The position numbers and the translations under genes were made by a program. The notes under the pieces are model-generated. The model was not told the origin of the DNA and did no database searches. It worked only from the letters and a program-made list of their open reading frames with translations. 64,000 bases of DNA from Diploscapter coronatus (lineage: Eukaryota; Nematoda; Chromadorea; Rhabditida; Rhabditidae). Positions within the stretch are counted from its first letter, which is position 1. Every line of letters starts with the position of its first letter. The stretch is from positions 57,613,249-57,677,248 of the forward strand of contig OZ038423.1 in NCBI GenBank assembly GCA_964036155.1, read 5' to 3'. Positions 23,890 through 37,594 of the stretch are shown here, piece after piece.

Positions 23890-24343
23890 AAATTATCGAT
23901 CTTCGTGGGGCTGGATGGGGTGCGATGCCTAAGGGAAGAAGACGAAGCGAGGAAGCTTCAAGCCGAAAGATGGAGAGAGAGTGGGCTCGGCCAGGCACTG
24001 CTTAAGAGAGCGCAGAGAGTGCTGACGCGCAAGCTGCTGCAGCTCCCCAACTGCAACGAGGCGAGCAGGACGAAGCGGACGTGGAAATTCTTCCTTCAAT
24101 CAGGCCCCGTACCCGCTATTTCTCATCGAATCGACGACCCACATCCGTAAACTTCACGACAATCAGTAAGTAATCCGAGAATTTACCAGTTTTTTTTCTG
24201 ATGTCGAAGAACCCGGAAATCCAAGAAATGAACCCAAGCATAAATTCTTGCAAGCATTTTGTGGATTGAGCCAGATGCCCATGCGATTTTGAGATTTTGA
24301 TTTTATGATGGCGGTTTCAGATTGATGTAAGCTGAAGTTCAAG
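23890..24343 (+). promoter_or_regulatory. Probable unc-79 leader with a start-stop upstream ORF
   Basis: A GC-rich patch (about 23.9-24.15 kb) ends in a strong donor, GTAAGTAA, near 24168, and a TTTCAG acceptor ends at 24320. The patch is therefore either a non-coding first exon or part of an outron replaced by a spliced leader. After the acceptor, ATG (24325-24327) is followed at once by TAA, a start-stop element 16 bases before the main ATG at 24344. A 98-codon open frame in the patch is not protein-like. Confidence 0.45.
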
Positions 24344-27300
24344 ATGGCTACGACTAGGGCGGCTACTTGTAAGTATTACGGATTTAAAAAAAATAATATG
24401 CATGAAACTCGAAAAAAATCTAAATTTTCAAGAGTCCAAAAATCCCATTAAATTTGGTAGATAAGCAAATGAGAGACTTCTTTTCTGGGTTTTCCCCAAT
24501 CCACTACTCATCAATCTGTGCGTGTCGCGAGGGAGCTCTTGAGCTAGATTTTGGACGACAGCGGCAATAAATAAGCAAATTCGCCATTAGGCGATAAATC
24601 ACTAAACCCCTAATTTATGTGATTCTATTTGAAATACTGGCTAATTTTATATCCACTTTTCTAGCTATCCTTTATCCAATCATGTATGTGAAAAACTCTA
24701 AGCTCCGAAAAATGATGTTCCAATCACAGAGGAGAGCGAAGAAGTCGAATTGAGTTAGGCCCATAACTCGGAGCCCCGGGGCAACATAAGGGCAAAAATA
24801 TTTAAATTGCCCGTATTCTTCTTACACTTCATATTTTAAATTCCTTCCGAAGGGGCGTGGTCGGGCTAGAAATAGCGTTAACTTCGGGGAGTGGCGAGAG
24901 AAGCTGGGAAGTACTGGAGAAGGCAAGAATGCGAAAGGGCGGAGTCGCGAAGCAAGGGGACTAGAGCCATCGAGTGACAATATGCCTGAATGTCATCCGG
25001 TATTATGCCAATGTAACTCCACTTAATCCAGTGCCAATTAGCTGCTCCACTATCTAATAGCGCTAAGCATGGCATTTCTATTGAAATATTATACTTGTAA
25101 GTTCGTTTTGATACCGTCATAATGATCTCCAGATTTGATGATCCTAGATGGAAATTGAATTTTCAGTTTCCGCCAAAATCAGGACTTTGTCCGAGTTCCA
25201 AGTCCGTATTTCCACCAACCAACAATCACCAAGCAATGCCGAAATCATCACAACGCTTCGGTACTTCCAGCAGACCTTGATTGGGTAAGCTACATCTAAG
25301 GCCCATTAGCCCAAATTCTAATACCAGGTTCAAGAGCAGCGTGTGGAGTTTGTTGAGGGAACATAATATAAGCCACACGGGGAGAAAAATGGGTGTGCTT
25401 CTGCGGCGACGAAAATATGCTAGTCTTTTTCGCTAATTAGAAGCGAATTCATTGGTGCCGAGAAGTCACGATTGTAAAGAAGCGCTGTTTGTATAAATAC
25501 GGCCCGAGAGCTCATTAGTGCACCAATTTGTGCCGTCCAACCACCATACACCTCAATGTAGGCTAATCACACCACTTCAAATCTAAATTTAGCAAAAATT
25601 TTGGAAAGTTCTCAAAGTTATAACATCCAACTGAAAAGCCAAGTCTTTGACCTTCCGGAGTACCAAGATTGCATGGAAGACAAAGGTGAAGTGCTTGGAG
25701 TGTTAAAAATTCATCCTCTTCAAGGAAGTAGTAGCATAGAAAGAAAATAGCTAAACTAATTTAGATGATAGCGAAATTTTGTAGCGTTAAAATGAGAACG
25801 TAAATAATTGAGTATCTCATTGTCCGTTTGGAAAGCTAAGAACGTCCCTTCTTCGATAATCGCTTGCTCGTCTTTAGTAAGATGGAATTTACTCAAAAAG
25901 CACCTCAAAACTCAAGTACTCCTTCAAATTCGACTCGAAACATTTTTCCATCCATCCGAAGTTGAAAGTGACAAATTACATACGAAAAATACTGACATAA
26001 ATAGTTATGAGTAGAGAGCGCAAGTGCTTTTCCAAATTTTATGTTGGTGGGATTTGAAACCTACAGGAATATTGCAGGACCCTTTTAAATGCTTAAATTA
26101 AAAAGAAATTTCCGATTTGGGACGGTCTAAACCACCTAGTTTAGTCGATAATTGTCTTTATTAATGTCCGTGATCATCCGTCAATGAAAATTAGAATTTA
26201 TTTCCACTCGTGTCCATTGATTGCGAGATTTGGAACTTTCAGAGTATGATCTACGTCCTGGTGACTTCAACCTATTAAGCGCCGAAAACTGCCGCCTCAA
26301 GGGATCGAATTTTCGGTCATTTTCGCAACCTTTGAACCCCACAACAGATGTTTTTGTTTATCTTCCAGGGTCGGTCCAACCAGAGCTTTTGTAGAGTTCA
26401 AAATTCCCTACAAAATCTGTCTTGAAATTCCACCAAGTTTTGAATCTTTTGCAGGAGTGCGGTTTGAAAAAGTCGTTTCGGAAAAAGATGTCAATTTCTT
26501 CATATTCAAATGAGCATTTGCGGTCTCTAGTTTAAGGGAAGGAAACGCGAGCTCGCGAAGCATTATGCTTCAGTGAACGATGATGTAGGTGGTGGAGTGA
26601 GCCGTTATTGGAGAAGTGAAATGTAGTAAGAGTCTCACGTCTTAAAAAATTTGTTGGACTACTTTGAAAAACAAAAAAATGTCAGTTTTCCTGATCAGAA
26701 ATGTGAAGACGTGAGAAGCGGGTGAAATATTTATGAAGGCCTGCAAATGACACTCACATCTGGTGATGCCAGCGAAGTACCCAATTACTTCGACAATTCC
26801 GAAAGAGCAGAGCGTCCATATTTCTCGTATATGTATATATGTATCTCAAAATTATACACTGGATAAATGCTCCATGACATAAATCACCAAACAAATTACT
26901 CTCAAGCTTACGTCTAGGTTCCTCAAGGACTTCCCAGCCGGAAACACTCATTTCTGTGAGAAGTTTTCGACGGACCCAGCGAGGTTCAACCTATTTCCAA
27001 ATCTCAACTATTCCGGTCTTTATTACGCTATCGTAAATTTGCTGGATGTGTTCCCGATGATAGCATCGGGTCAAGCAGGTATTTTTTTTCCGAGAGAACA
27101 CCCCTTTCAAGCTGTTTTAATTGCAGCCATCGGAGAGGCAATTTTGGACACGATGAAGGCTCTGTTAATTTTTCTGGACAGAGATTCCCTCGAGCAGGTT
27201 CCACTTCTGCTTGCGAGTCAATTGGGCGTCTTTCCCACTGAATTGGACAGAAATGTTTGCGAATATGTTTCTCAAAATTTCAAAAGGATCTTTTTAGATC

Positions 27301-30300
27301 GTCCATATGTTAGCAGACGTCGTGCTGCCATATTCGGTCTGCGAAGAGACACTGGTACATCTTTCGATTCCAGGAGTGCTCATGTTGGTTCTTCAATATG
27401 GCAACGACCCAAGCCTGCACACTTGGATAACGGAAGGAGCGATGAATTGCTGTGAAGACGTCTATCACCATCTTCTCCAAGTCATCGCCAAAGGAACGTC
27501 CGAATCCCGAGTTGCTGCAGCCAATCTGCTGTTCCACTATTGGCCTTTTCCAAACCCCCACATCCTACATCGAAAGACCATTCAGTACAAAATCCATGCC
27601 TGGCAGCACATTCCCTGCCAATCCAACACGTGTGCGGAGAAGGGTCCAGCGGCGAAGAGATGTTTCGACTCGGCTGTTTGCACGGACATATCGGATACCT
27701 CCCCACCACTGTTTCTCTGCAAACGATGCTCGGACGACGTCATCGCAGAAAGAAAAGTGCAAACCCAAACTCTAACTCAGCCAATGCCGGCTAGCAATGC
27801 TACATGCCAGAACAAGGACTGTCAATCCCAGTCTCGATTGGCCGTAGGTATCTGCTTCTCGCATGAATGCATCCGACCACATAATCATGTTCCAATGAGG
27901 CTTTGCCAGGACTGTTTCATATCGATGCACGAGGATAAACAGATGAAGCACATGACTCATAAGGGTATTGGATGCGTCTGGAACACGGTTCTTCAGTGGG
28001 ACGCCGTGGAGAGCATCGTGAAGCTGCTTCGAGAGACAACGCTGTTTGAAGTTGGTGAGGCTGAAGGGAAGAGACCAAAGTGGCTGAGGCAACTCGAAGG
28101 CGGACATTCGATGGGCAAAGAGATCGACAAAATGGCTGATGAACGCCGAATGCTGAGCAGATTCGGAGTCTGGCTTATGGCGGCACTCTGTCCTCCTGTG
28201 GAAAACGCCGATAGACGAGCGATCGCCTACATCATGCAGAATGTGTTCCAATGGTTCTCGACCACGGCTCTTCTTCCGAATGACAGCATGGGAGCAAGCC
28301 TCGAGCAGCTGAAGACGGATTTCGCCTGTGACTGGATCAACATGGCCATAAGAATCCGCTACGACGTCTTCATTGAAACTCTGTCGCCTCGACCTCAGGA
28401 TCAAGATGGCCGTCCTCCGTTAGATCAGACCAAAGAGGGACTGGGCAGGCTGCTGGCACTCATGCCCTACGATGTCATATCAATGGATACCTGGAGCAGA
28501 ATCATGCCCATTTGGTTGCAGTACATCACAGAGAACTGCAAAGAGGAACATCAGTCCGAACTCAAGGTTCTGATGTGCAAGATATTCGAACCAGACCTGT
28601 GTCCACTGCCCTTCGACATTCACAAAGTCTTTGACTTCATCAACTGTCGTCTGATTGGAAACGACTACAACGAACTATTCAACGCTTTGCAGTGGCTACA
28701 TGTAGGAGTTAGGAATTTTCAATACGAGTTCAATTTCGAATTTAGCAACTTTCTCGTCTGGAAATCGCAATTCCACTGGACATGATCCTTGACAACTTTT
28801 CTGTGTGCTTAACAAAGTATGAAGCAAAGCACTTTTCTTTTGACACTTTATATTTCAGATTGCCGACGATGCATATTCCGCCCTTGGAGGATAATGACTT
28901 GGAAGAGGAGGAGATATCTGCTCACGTCGTCGTCACCGACATTCTCGTTCTTCAACTCCGCCTGTCAGAAGTCGCAGTTCATGAGCTATCCTCGCTGACC
29001 GAGAAACTATTCGGCTGCATTGCTCTATTGCTATCTTGCCCCATTCGAGCTGGACCTCATCAGTGCCACGACCCCGAACTGGATGGATTCCCAGACTGCT
29101 CGCCCTGTCAGCAGGCAGCCTTCGTGCAACAGATGATCATGCAGGTTACGGAATCCGTCAGTCCGAAACAGGAGACGGCGATTCAGGCAAACGAGGATCA
29201 GGTTGATGATAATAGGAATACTCGAGTTTTATTCTTTCAAGTTTAGTTTGATATATTGGATGACACAAGTTCTCCTACTCTGGGTGACAGTTCTATCCTT
29301 TCGCCGCAAACTGCTCCTGGTTCTGGCAAAGGACTCTCGCCGGCCAATCCTGTGCAGCCCCTCCTGCCGTCTGACAACTCTGGCAGCCTTTCTTCTGGAA
29401 TGCGATTCCAGACGGCGAAAGTCGAAGTCGACCAAGCTGGAGATGAGTTCGTCGACGTGCTGCCGGAGGAGGAATTGGAAATCGGTCTGGCTGAAGCCGT
29501 GACTTTGACGGCATCCGACATTGGGATTGAGTCTGGACAAGCGGTCAAGAGCACAACTGTCGAGGGAATCAAGGTATCCAAGAGTTTTTGATGGTCTTCA
29601 AAGAATCTTCAGGGCCAACTAACTCCAATGTCAGCTTCGCAATCCAAAGCACTTGGCTCCGCTGCAACAACCTCAACAGATTTCTGGGATACTTCCGTTG
29701 GGAGATTCAGATTCACCTTTGATCAGCTTCCCTCGCAACTCAAGATGATTCACGCTCTACTCTTGAGTCTGGACTCGGCTGAAGATCCTGACGTGGAGTA
29801 CTTCACGATGAACACTCTCAAGTATCTCTGTCTGCACTGTGACGCGCTAGCAAATGCTAGACGAGAGTTTCGAGGATACGTCATCTGGACCTTGGTAAAA
29901 TTAAAGAAGTCAAGAATTTTCAATATCTGAATTCAGGAGAATCTCATGGTCCCTAAGCTATGGGCTCGCCTGAGATCTGACTTCGTCCAGGTCGGAGAGC
30001 TAGCTGGTCTCCTGCTGCTCCACTGCATCACTTTTCCATCTGGCGAAGATCAGTTCTGGAGAATGGTCCACAGAGATTTCACATCGAGACAATGGGAAAA
30101 GAGATTCGACGCGGTTGGCAAAGCCTATGTCATGGCGCACATGACTAAGGCAGCACCCGTGAAGGCTAACAAGGTGGAGAAACTTCGAAAGTTACTTCTA
30201 AAAATTAATCCGTAGGTCGTTCAAACAGCCCTCTCCAGCGTGTTCTACCACTTGGTGATCTCTCTGCACGATCCAACCCCAAGCGTAGCGCAACGAGCAA

Positions 30301-33300
30301 TCATCGCCCTGCGAGCCCTACCGACGCAGACGCTGAAACTGATCTGCTTCTGTTTCGAATCACAATTTGACTCTTGTATTCTGGACAGACCACTTCTAAT
30401 CAATGCGATCAGAATCCTGACGAACCAGTTGCCCGAAGAACAGACTCTTACTTTTGACTTCTTCATACAGGTTCGATAAAATTGCAACTATTTCAAATCA
30501 AATTGCTTCAGCGCTTTGAAACGCTCGCCATCGAAGCCCAAATGAGCAGCCAATCAGAAGAGAACATGTTCGTCCAGGACCTAATGCACACAGACCCAAT
30601 GAGCGACATCTACCAGAGAAAGGTAAGCATTGGTTTCCTAAACGCGACAGACGCTGCTTGCAGCTGACGAAAGCCAGAAGGGCAATTGAAGATGCTCAAA
30701 CTGCCAGATCGATTGTCAAGCATTTGAGAGAGTACGAGGCTTTGAAGCATCAACTGTTCCATTTACCCTCTGATCCAGGTACGCAAAACACTATCGAAAG
30801 CACACTTCCTCATCCTCACGTCTTTCGAAGTTCGTGTGTCTTCATCCAAGTCACCGTCTTCAGTACTAACACTACATGTTCCGATGTTCTGTTTCACCCT
30901 TAAAGAATTCTTGCACAATCCCTGAAAAACCAACATTTGCGTGAATTCTCTAATATCACAAACAAAGTTCTGCAGTTTTGCAATTATGCACCCGTTTGGT
31001 GCAGTGGCGACAAAGAGGTCGTCTGTCAGAGGCGGCCCTCTCGTGCAGGGTGAAGATTTTGAAGGTCGTCACGATGGTGCGCGTCGTGAACAGGTGGAGA
31101 CAAATGGCGGATAGCATAGCGCTGGGAACGGCTGGGCTCGTTTCCCTTATTGCCACATCGGGTCATGCGCTCCATTACGGACCGCCTGCATTGACTCCGA
31201 CCGCCGCAGACACGACGTCTGTCGGTCAACCAATTAACACTGAACCCGAAGAGAGGCCAGAAAATAAGCCAAAGTGTATGTCAACCTCTCCCGATGCTCG
31301 CTGATGGGTTCATTAGGAAAATAAGTCTTGCACCGGGAAGCCATTAGAGTTGAAATTTCTCGAGAAATCTACCAGAGCAACTCTCTTGGCGAAGATCTAC
31401 CTTCTAACCTTGGTTGGCACCGCATCGAAAGCACACAATTTTGGGTTAACACGGGTAATGTGACTAGATGCAAATGAGGAGCATTACGTACAAACACAGC
31501 GCACAATTTCTAAACTCACAAAAATCACTGGTTTTATTTCTAACGGGAATACTCGAGCATGATCTTCATGGGATATCTGCCTATCTGTATGCACCATCTA
31601 TCAAGTCTCAATGTTATGAATGAATCTGTTCGGGGTAACCAACGTGTAATTCTGGGAGCTTGAAGAAATCTTCTGTGAATGCGAGCTATCGAACATTTCC
31701 TGCAGATAATATGTTTTAGACGTCGGATCGATGAATCTAATGGACATCAAGAAAGCATTTTTTTTTAAGAAAAGGTTCATTGATCTGACCGGAGAATGAA
31801 TGAGCAATGTTAATGTTCTTCCTGTCTAACTTTCATATGTTTCCAGCGATCGCCGACGTGGCAAGTCCATCTTCGGTGATGAGTCCGACTTCGTATGGAG
31901 CTGGTAGGACATTTTTGGATAGAATAAACAATTTCTCAGCTATCCATATTTGATAAGTTTGTATCCGAGGTATCTCTCGTATATCAGTTGGATATGAGCT
32001 TATCTGCTCTAGTGAATTGTAAGATTTCGTTTCTTTCAACGACATTCCCCCAGCTTCTTAATAATTTCGAATAGCGTTAAAATGTCAACCTTTCCTCAAC
32101 ACTCATAGCGTCATTAGATGTAGGCCATATCGTGAAATTAACACCTTCTACAAATAGCCATAGAGCCTCTACGAGTGAAATCATAAAGTGAAATCGATAT
32201 TATTTTTTTTCAGCATAAATCTTCTTCGTGATAAATCTTTCAGATTGCAAAAAGATATTGGAAATTTCGAATTTAGCTTAAAACATTTTAGGAGGATACA
32301 GCCGACTTCGAGAGTTTACTGATGAAGAAAGTAATTTATGCCTTCTGTTCAATCGGGTTGTTGACATGGAGAACCCCGAGAGGCACACTGTTTACCTCGT
32401 GATTTCGTTATTCGTCAATTTCTTGAGGTTACTATTTCGAGATTTAACCCTTTTAAAATAGATCTTGACTTTAGCAACAAGCATTCAACTCCTACCGATG
32501 AGAAGGCCAACGCCAAGAAGCAATCCTTACTATTCCGCCTATTCAACACCCTCCTGGGATATAGCAATACGGAGAAGTGTTTCACAATTCCGCCAGCAAG
32601 ACTGAGGTATTCAAATCTAGTTTACACGAACTCGCAGTGATTTTTTTGTTTATAGAAAATCCGCTGTTTGCAATGCGTTTCTCAGCGGACTTCCGGAAAT
32701 TCTTGATCTCAACCTTATCATTGGAAACCAGCTCCTTCCCACAGTCGTACAACTCCTGATGCATTTGCCATCACCCCAGAAACTTGCATCCGATCAAAAC
32801 GTATCAAACTATTCGTTGAAGCTACTGAGTGCTCACATGAGACATCTGTGGCTCAATTCGTTCATTTTGATACTCTACAAGGTGTGGACCCTCATATAGT
32901 TGATCCTCAAAAGAAAATAAGTTCAGTATCGCTTCGATCAAGTTCCAATATCGGACGGAGTCATGAAGCTCATCAGTATCGTTGTCAAAACATTGGAGAG
33001 TTAGTCGTGTTTTATTTTCTAGAAAAAAATGAAAATCTAGGTCAAGCCCATGTTTGTTGCCCAGAAGCAGAGCAGCCGAAGGACATTAGCACCTGGGAGG
33101 ATTTGCAGAATGGGGATGATAATGACGAAGAGGAAGAGCGTGGAGGCGGAGGAGGAGGGGGACTGATCAGACCCGAGAGTCTCACTGTCACCACCATTCA
33201 AGTATAGCGCAATTTCTGATTTATCCGGTATTTTCCATTGCTTTAGGAGAACGACGGAGAGATTACACTGCATCCAAAAATCGTCGAACCAAGAACCAGA

Positions 33301-36300
33301 AAACGAAGCGGTGGAGCGAAGAAGAAACAAAATGCTCGACCGGCTCAAAAGTAAAAAAAGAAATAATGAGTTGAAAAGCTCGAGGATAATTACAGCGTGG
33401 ATTTACGATGCGGTCATTGCAATGAAGTACTTGAATGGCTTGACGAGGAGACGATCAGTCTGTGTCTGGTGTCGCTGGAGACGTTCTTGCACCGCGAGCC
33501 GGCCATGGCAGCACCGATTTTGTTCAAAGTGCTTCATACTGTCACCAGACTGATCGACCATCCGATATACCCCTGGCACGACACAGACACCTTCGTTCCA
33601 GGGAACTGCCGAAGTGTCGCCAAACAGATGCTCAGAGTCACTTTACACCAGGTAGAATTTTGAACATATCATTTTTTTTTCATGGTTGAAAATTTAGCTA
33701 TCCTCCTGCGGCATCTGCTTCCATCTCTTCGACACGCCCCTCTCAAAGCCTGCTCCGTTCTGGAGCGTGATTTCGCTGTCACTAGCCGATTTCCCTGACC
33801 TATCACCGGTCTACTTCATTCAGTTGCTGCTGGAAGATCTTCAAGAGAATTGGCCTCCAAAGATCACTACGATAATGCGAAACCTAGCCGCGTACATTGT
33901 CGAAGTGCCTTCTGATAGCTATATGAATCATTGGAATAATGTCATCGTCCACATGGAGACGTTCTTCAGGAAATATCATACACAAGTACGACGAAAAACG
34001 AGAGAATATCCTTGAGCAAAGTTCTTTTTAGATCACCACAGAAGGAGCGATGAAGCCGAATAAAGTCGAGCTGGAAAGTGCGATCATTGTCATGTCGCAT
34101 TTACTGAAGGTTCAGAACTTCAGCGCTTTCAAGGTCAGCTGCCTTTACAAGTAGCTTCTCACAAGACTATCTTTTAGTCTGCTGTCTCAATGGTCGAAGC
34201 TTTCTCGAAGTGGTTGGCAGAGGCTCTTCATGATTGCCCAATAAGACTCGAAGCACTTCTAACGGTTTGCACTGCGTGCAATCGAGCACTGATTAGGGTA
34301 AATCTATTTCAACTTTGAAGAGTTAAGGGCATTTAATTTCAGGAACGTGACAAACAATGCATAACTCGCGCTGTAGTGGCAGAACTGATGCAGGCGATCA
34401 AGTTCAAGTGCACAATGCATCTCGACAACTACATGACGATTGCAAATATGATACTACAAGATGCTGGAGAAGGTGTCTAAATCCAATGCTCTTCTTTGTA
34501 TTTTTTGTCAATAATAATTTTAAGACATTGACGTACCCCTGCTTGATGATCAATTTAACACGGCAGCTTCTGAAGCCGTCCGACCATTCCTGTTCGAAAT
34601 TCTGGACTTCATTGCAGATCTGCATGTGTTGGCGAAACTGAAGGTTTTTTTTTCGAAACCTAAACATCAAAATTTACTATAATTCTTGCAGAAAGAGACG
34701 AGTTCCGACGCAATTGGTGGAGATTTGAAGGTAAAACTAGCCGAAGCTATTGCAGCGGAAATGAGTAGATCCACCGCGAGAGACTGTCGTACTGTGATTC
34801 GATTCATTCCCTGGCTCATGAGTCCACCGTCAGTGACACAGGTAAGCATCAACATTCATCACTCGATTATGCCCATTAACGAAGACCTTTTGCATGCGAA
34901 ACTTGTGCAAAATTCGGTGAGCATGTCAAAGGCCTGTTACTGTGTCTCAATGCTAGGCGCTTTTCAATTTTATTATTTGACTCTCCTCCTTTTCACGCGA
35001 TATAAATTACCTTCACTCCATGTTTCAATAGGAGAGAGATTTTCTCCTCCCGGAAAAGAAAACCAGGCAAAAGGATGGAGGGAAGCGAGAGAGATGCTGC
35101 GCCATCGTCGGGAATGTTTCTTTGTGAGACACATATTTTGGGAGTAAAGAAGGCGTGGTTTATTTTAGTTAATGGACATGGTAGTGTGATCAAATGAAGT
35201 CGAAAGCTTTAATATTTTTAGGCAGCACCGGGCGCCTTTGCCGACTCGGTCACTAATGTGAGAGTGTTGTCGTGGCTCTTGCTCGGAGCCCTTCACGCGA
35301 ATCACGCTTGCCTACCGGTTCCCATCGAGTGCAGTCAACACATGGCTGACTACATCCACTTCGTTTTGGCCGGATTTGCCGATCAATCGAAGGTACGATC
35401 GACTAGAGTCATTAACTTGCATATAACGCTAACGATGTCTAAACTTACACTTATTCTAGAGAACAGAGGTAACCTCGAACTAATTGTCTAACAGAACTGT
35501 GTCTGTACACCCTTATATGGAAAGTCTTACACGATTCATTGCCTGATGAAGATTTCAGTGAGATAGTTGAAGTTTGAGCAAGGAGCTGTTGAAAAACGAT
35601 GATTGCGGTTCTCAAGATTTGAGTTAGGATTGGTTGATTGAATTGATGACGAGCGTATGAACTAACGCTTATTTGATGAAACCATGACAATGAATCACTA
35701 AAGAGACTCTGAATGACCTCGAACATTTAGCATAAGCCTTGGACGAAATTACCACCAGCAACTGATGATTGCATTAGTCGCTTATTCGACGTAACATTCA
35801 TGATAATAACCTAGACCTTATCATTTTGAAGTTATTTTCAAGTTAGATCGAAACCTAGAGACCCAACTTGAAGATAATACTTCAAACCACACTGCAAGTT
35901 CCTAGCTCATGGTTCATCGCACACGTAGACCGTTACGTTACTCCATTCATTTTTCAACATCTAGCACTTTTGTTTGTCATCGACTTTAGCCGTTTTAATA
36001 TTCCTGAACCTCTAATTTCATTTTACTACCCTATCACCCAAATTTAAATCATCCTGAAGAACTTTATACCAAAAGTCACCCACAAATCTCACCTCGTGCA
36101 CGTGAAAACAAACCAAGTGGTAAACTCCCATAAAATAACACCAAATAACAGAGTCCACAGAAGAGTGCCGTTTGAACGAATAAGTTCCGAATTTTGCCTT
36201 ACTTACATATTCGAGCTACATCCATATATTTGGTTCCATAAAGTAGTCTTGACTTTGTTGTTTGTCTGTCCAAGAGTATGTCCGATTCTGTACCAGCTGT

Positions 36301-37065
36301 CTTTCATCCTCGCTCACCGTTTCCCAAGAACCTTATCCTCAATTTCGAAGCTGGCTGAGTTTTGAAACCGAGAAATTTCTTTCAAGGATCAAAATTTCGT
36401 CCAGCTTGTTTCTAACCCCAAAGTGAGATGAAAGACAGTACGAGCTTTCTCCGATTCTAATTTGCTGACCCTTTAGCAATCCGTCGTCCACATGTCAGCT
36501 CTCTTCCATGCCTTCCATCTCTGTCAACTCTGGACAGTCTACTGTGAAAGGGCTGCGGTCTTCAGGTTCTTCAGCCAGAGTTTTTTTATCCCAAATTCGG
36601 AATTCAGCTCGACTACAGCCTTTGCCCACCTACTCGATTTCTGGGCTCGAGTCACGCCAGCAATTCTCCAATTGCTCAGTCATTCAAAAGTGGTAAGTAC
36701 CGAAAAAATATGGCAGAAGTCTCAAAACTCAAAATTCAACTTTAGCTAGCCGACATGGTCAATCTCCACTTTCTGAACACGATTCAAGCCCTCCAGCAAG
36801 TCAACTCCGCCTTACTCTGTCAACTATACTCAATGTGGGCTCCGATTCTAACGGCGTACCACAGTCAGATCCCGAGTCAACTAAGGTATCAAAAATGATC
36901 AATTTAGAGAAGAGAAATGCCATTTTTAGAATGAAACTCGACTCCTGCGAGAACCAGCCGTCCCTCGACGCACCGATTCTCTCGGAATGGCTCAAGAAAG
37001 TTCGATACAAGATCTCCCAAGTTGAGCTACAAACCTCTGCGGCGTCTCCATATTATAATGTTTAG
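24344..37065 (+). CDS. unc-79: UNC-79, NALCN/NCA leak-channel complex subunit
   Basis: Very large HEAT-like scaffold that with UNC-80 supports the NALCN/NCA sodium-leak channel in neurons (family knowledge). The N-terminus matches UNC79: SAKIRTLSEFQVRI and TLRYFQQTLIG (exon 25167-25284), then FNLFPNLNYSGLYYAIVNLL (from 26918). The long exon starting at 27299 has SIPGVLMLVLQYGNDPSLHT, LFHYWPFPNP and a Cys/His-rich part (LFLCKRC, CQNKDC, MRLCQDCFISMHEDK) that may bind zinc. An exon near 28.8 kb gives QLSRLEIAIPLDMILDNF. Downstream are acidic and Gly-rich linkers (33.1 kb) and helical C-terminal exons, ending QTSAASPYYNV at 37065; AATAAA is at 37133. Many introns are 43-47 bases, but those near 24.4, 25.3 and 35.4 kb span about 0.8, 1.6 and 1.1 kb. 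Exon ends between 30.6 and 33 kb are the least certain. Confidence 0.93.
35824..35886. repeat. Hairpin in an unc-79 intron
   Basis: The arm TTTTGAAGTTATTTTCAAGTT (35824-35844, shown to 20 bases at most in any copy) pairs with 35865-35886 with few mismatches over about 20 bases and a 20-base loop. It lies in the roughly 1.1 kb intron 35.4-36.5 kb. No other content was recognised in that intron. Confidence 0.5.
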
Positions 37066-37594
37066 AATTTGTGTGTAAAATGAAGAGGTTCCCATATTCT
37101 CATAAATTCCCAAGTTTTTGTTATATCAGATCAATAAATAATCATTATCAAAAACTTGTGATTGACTCACGCTCGGCAGGCACAACATTAGCCAAACTTC
37201 GTATTGTCGATGAACGATAATCTGGAATAAAGTAAAAGAGGTGCGTTTTTTTCTCCCCTTTTGTGAGTCACGGATTTTACTCGATTTGATGACACTTTTG
37301 GTCAATCTTTTCTTTTTCCCAATTTTGTGCTAACGCGATTTCGTGATATAAGAATTTTGTGAGCTCTTGCGGACGCGCATTTCCTAAAAAGATATTCTGG
37401 TGAACGACCATTTCTTCTAAAAAAAATCTCAAACGGTAGTCATTTCTTCTATTTCCTATTCTAAAATCGATTTTTCAGCGTCTTTATTGGATGTCTTCGA
37501 GAGTTGTCTGTATCGTGTGGATTGAAATTAAATTATATTTCACATTTATTGAATAAAATTTCTATATGAAATCTGAGATTATTATAATCAAGCT

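Noticed and set aside
23854..24150. 98-codon frame beginning in the TG repeat
   Set aside because: It starts with repeat-encoded Cys/Val and ends without a domain; more likely unc-79 leader or promoter DNA.
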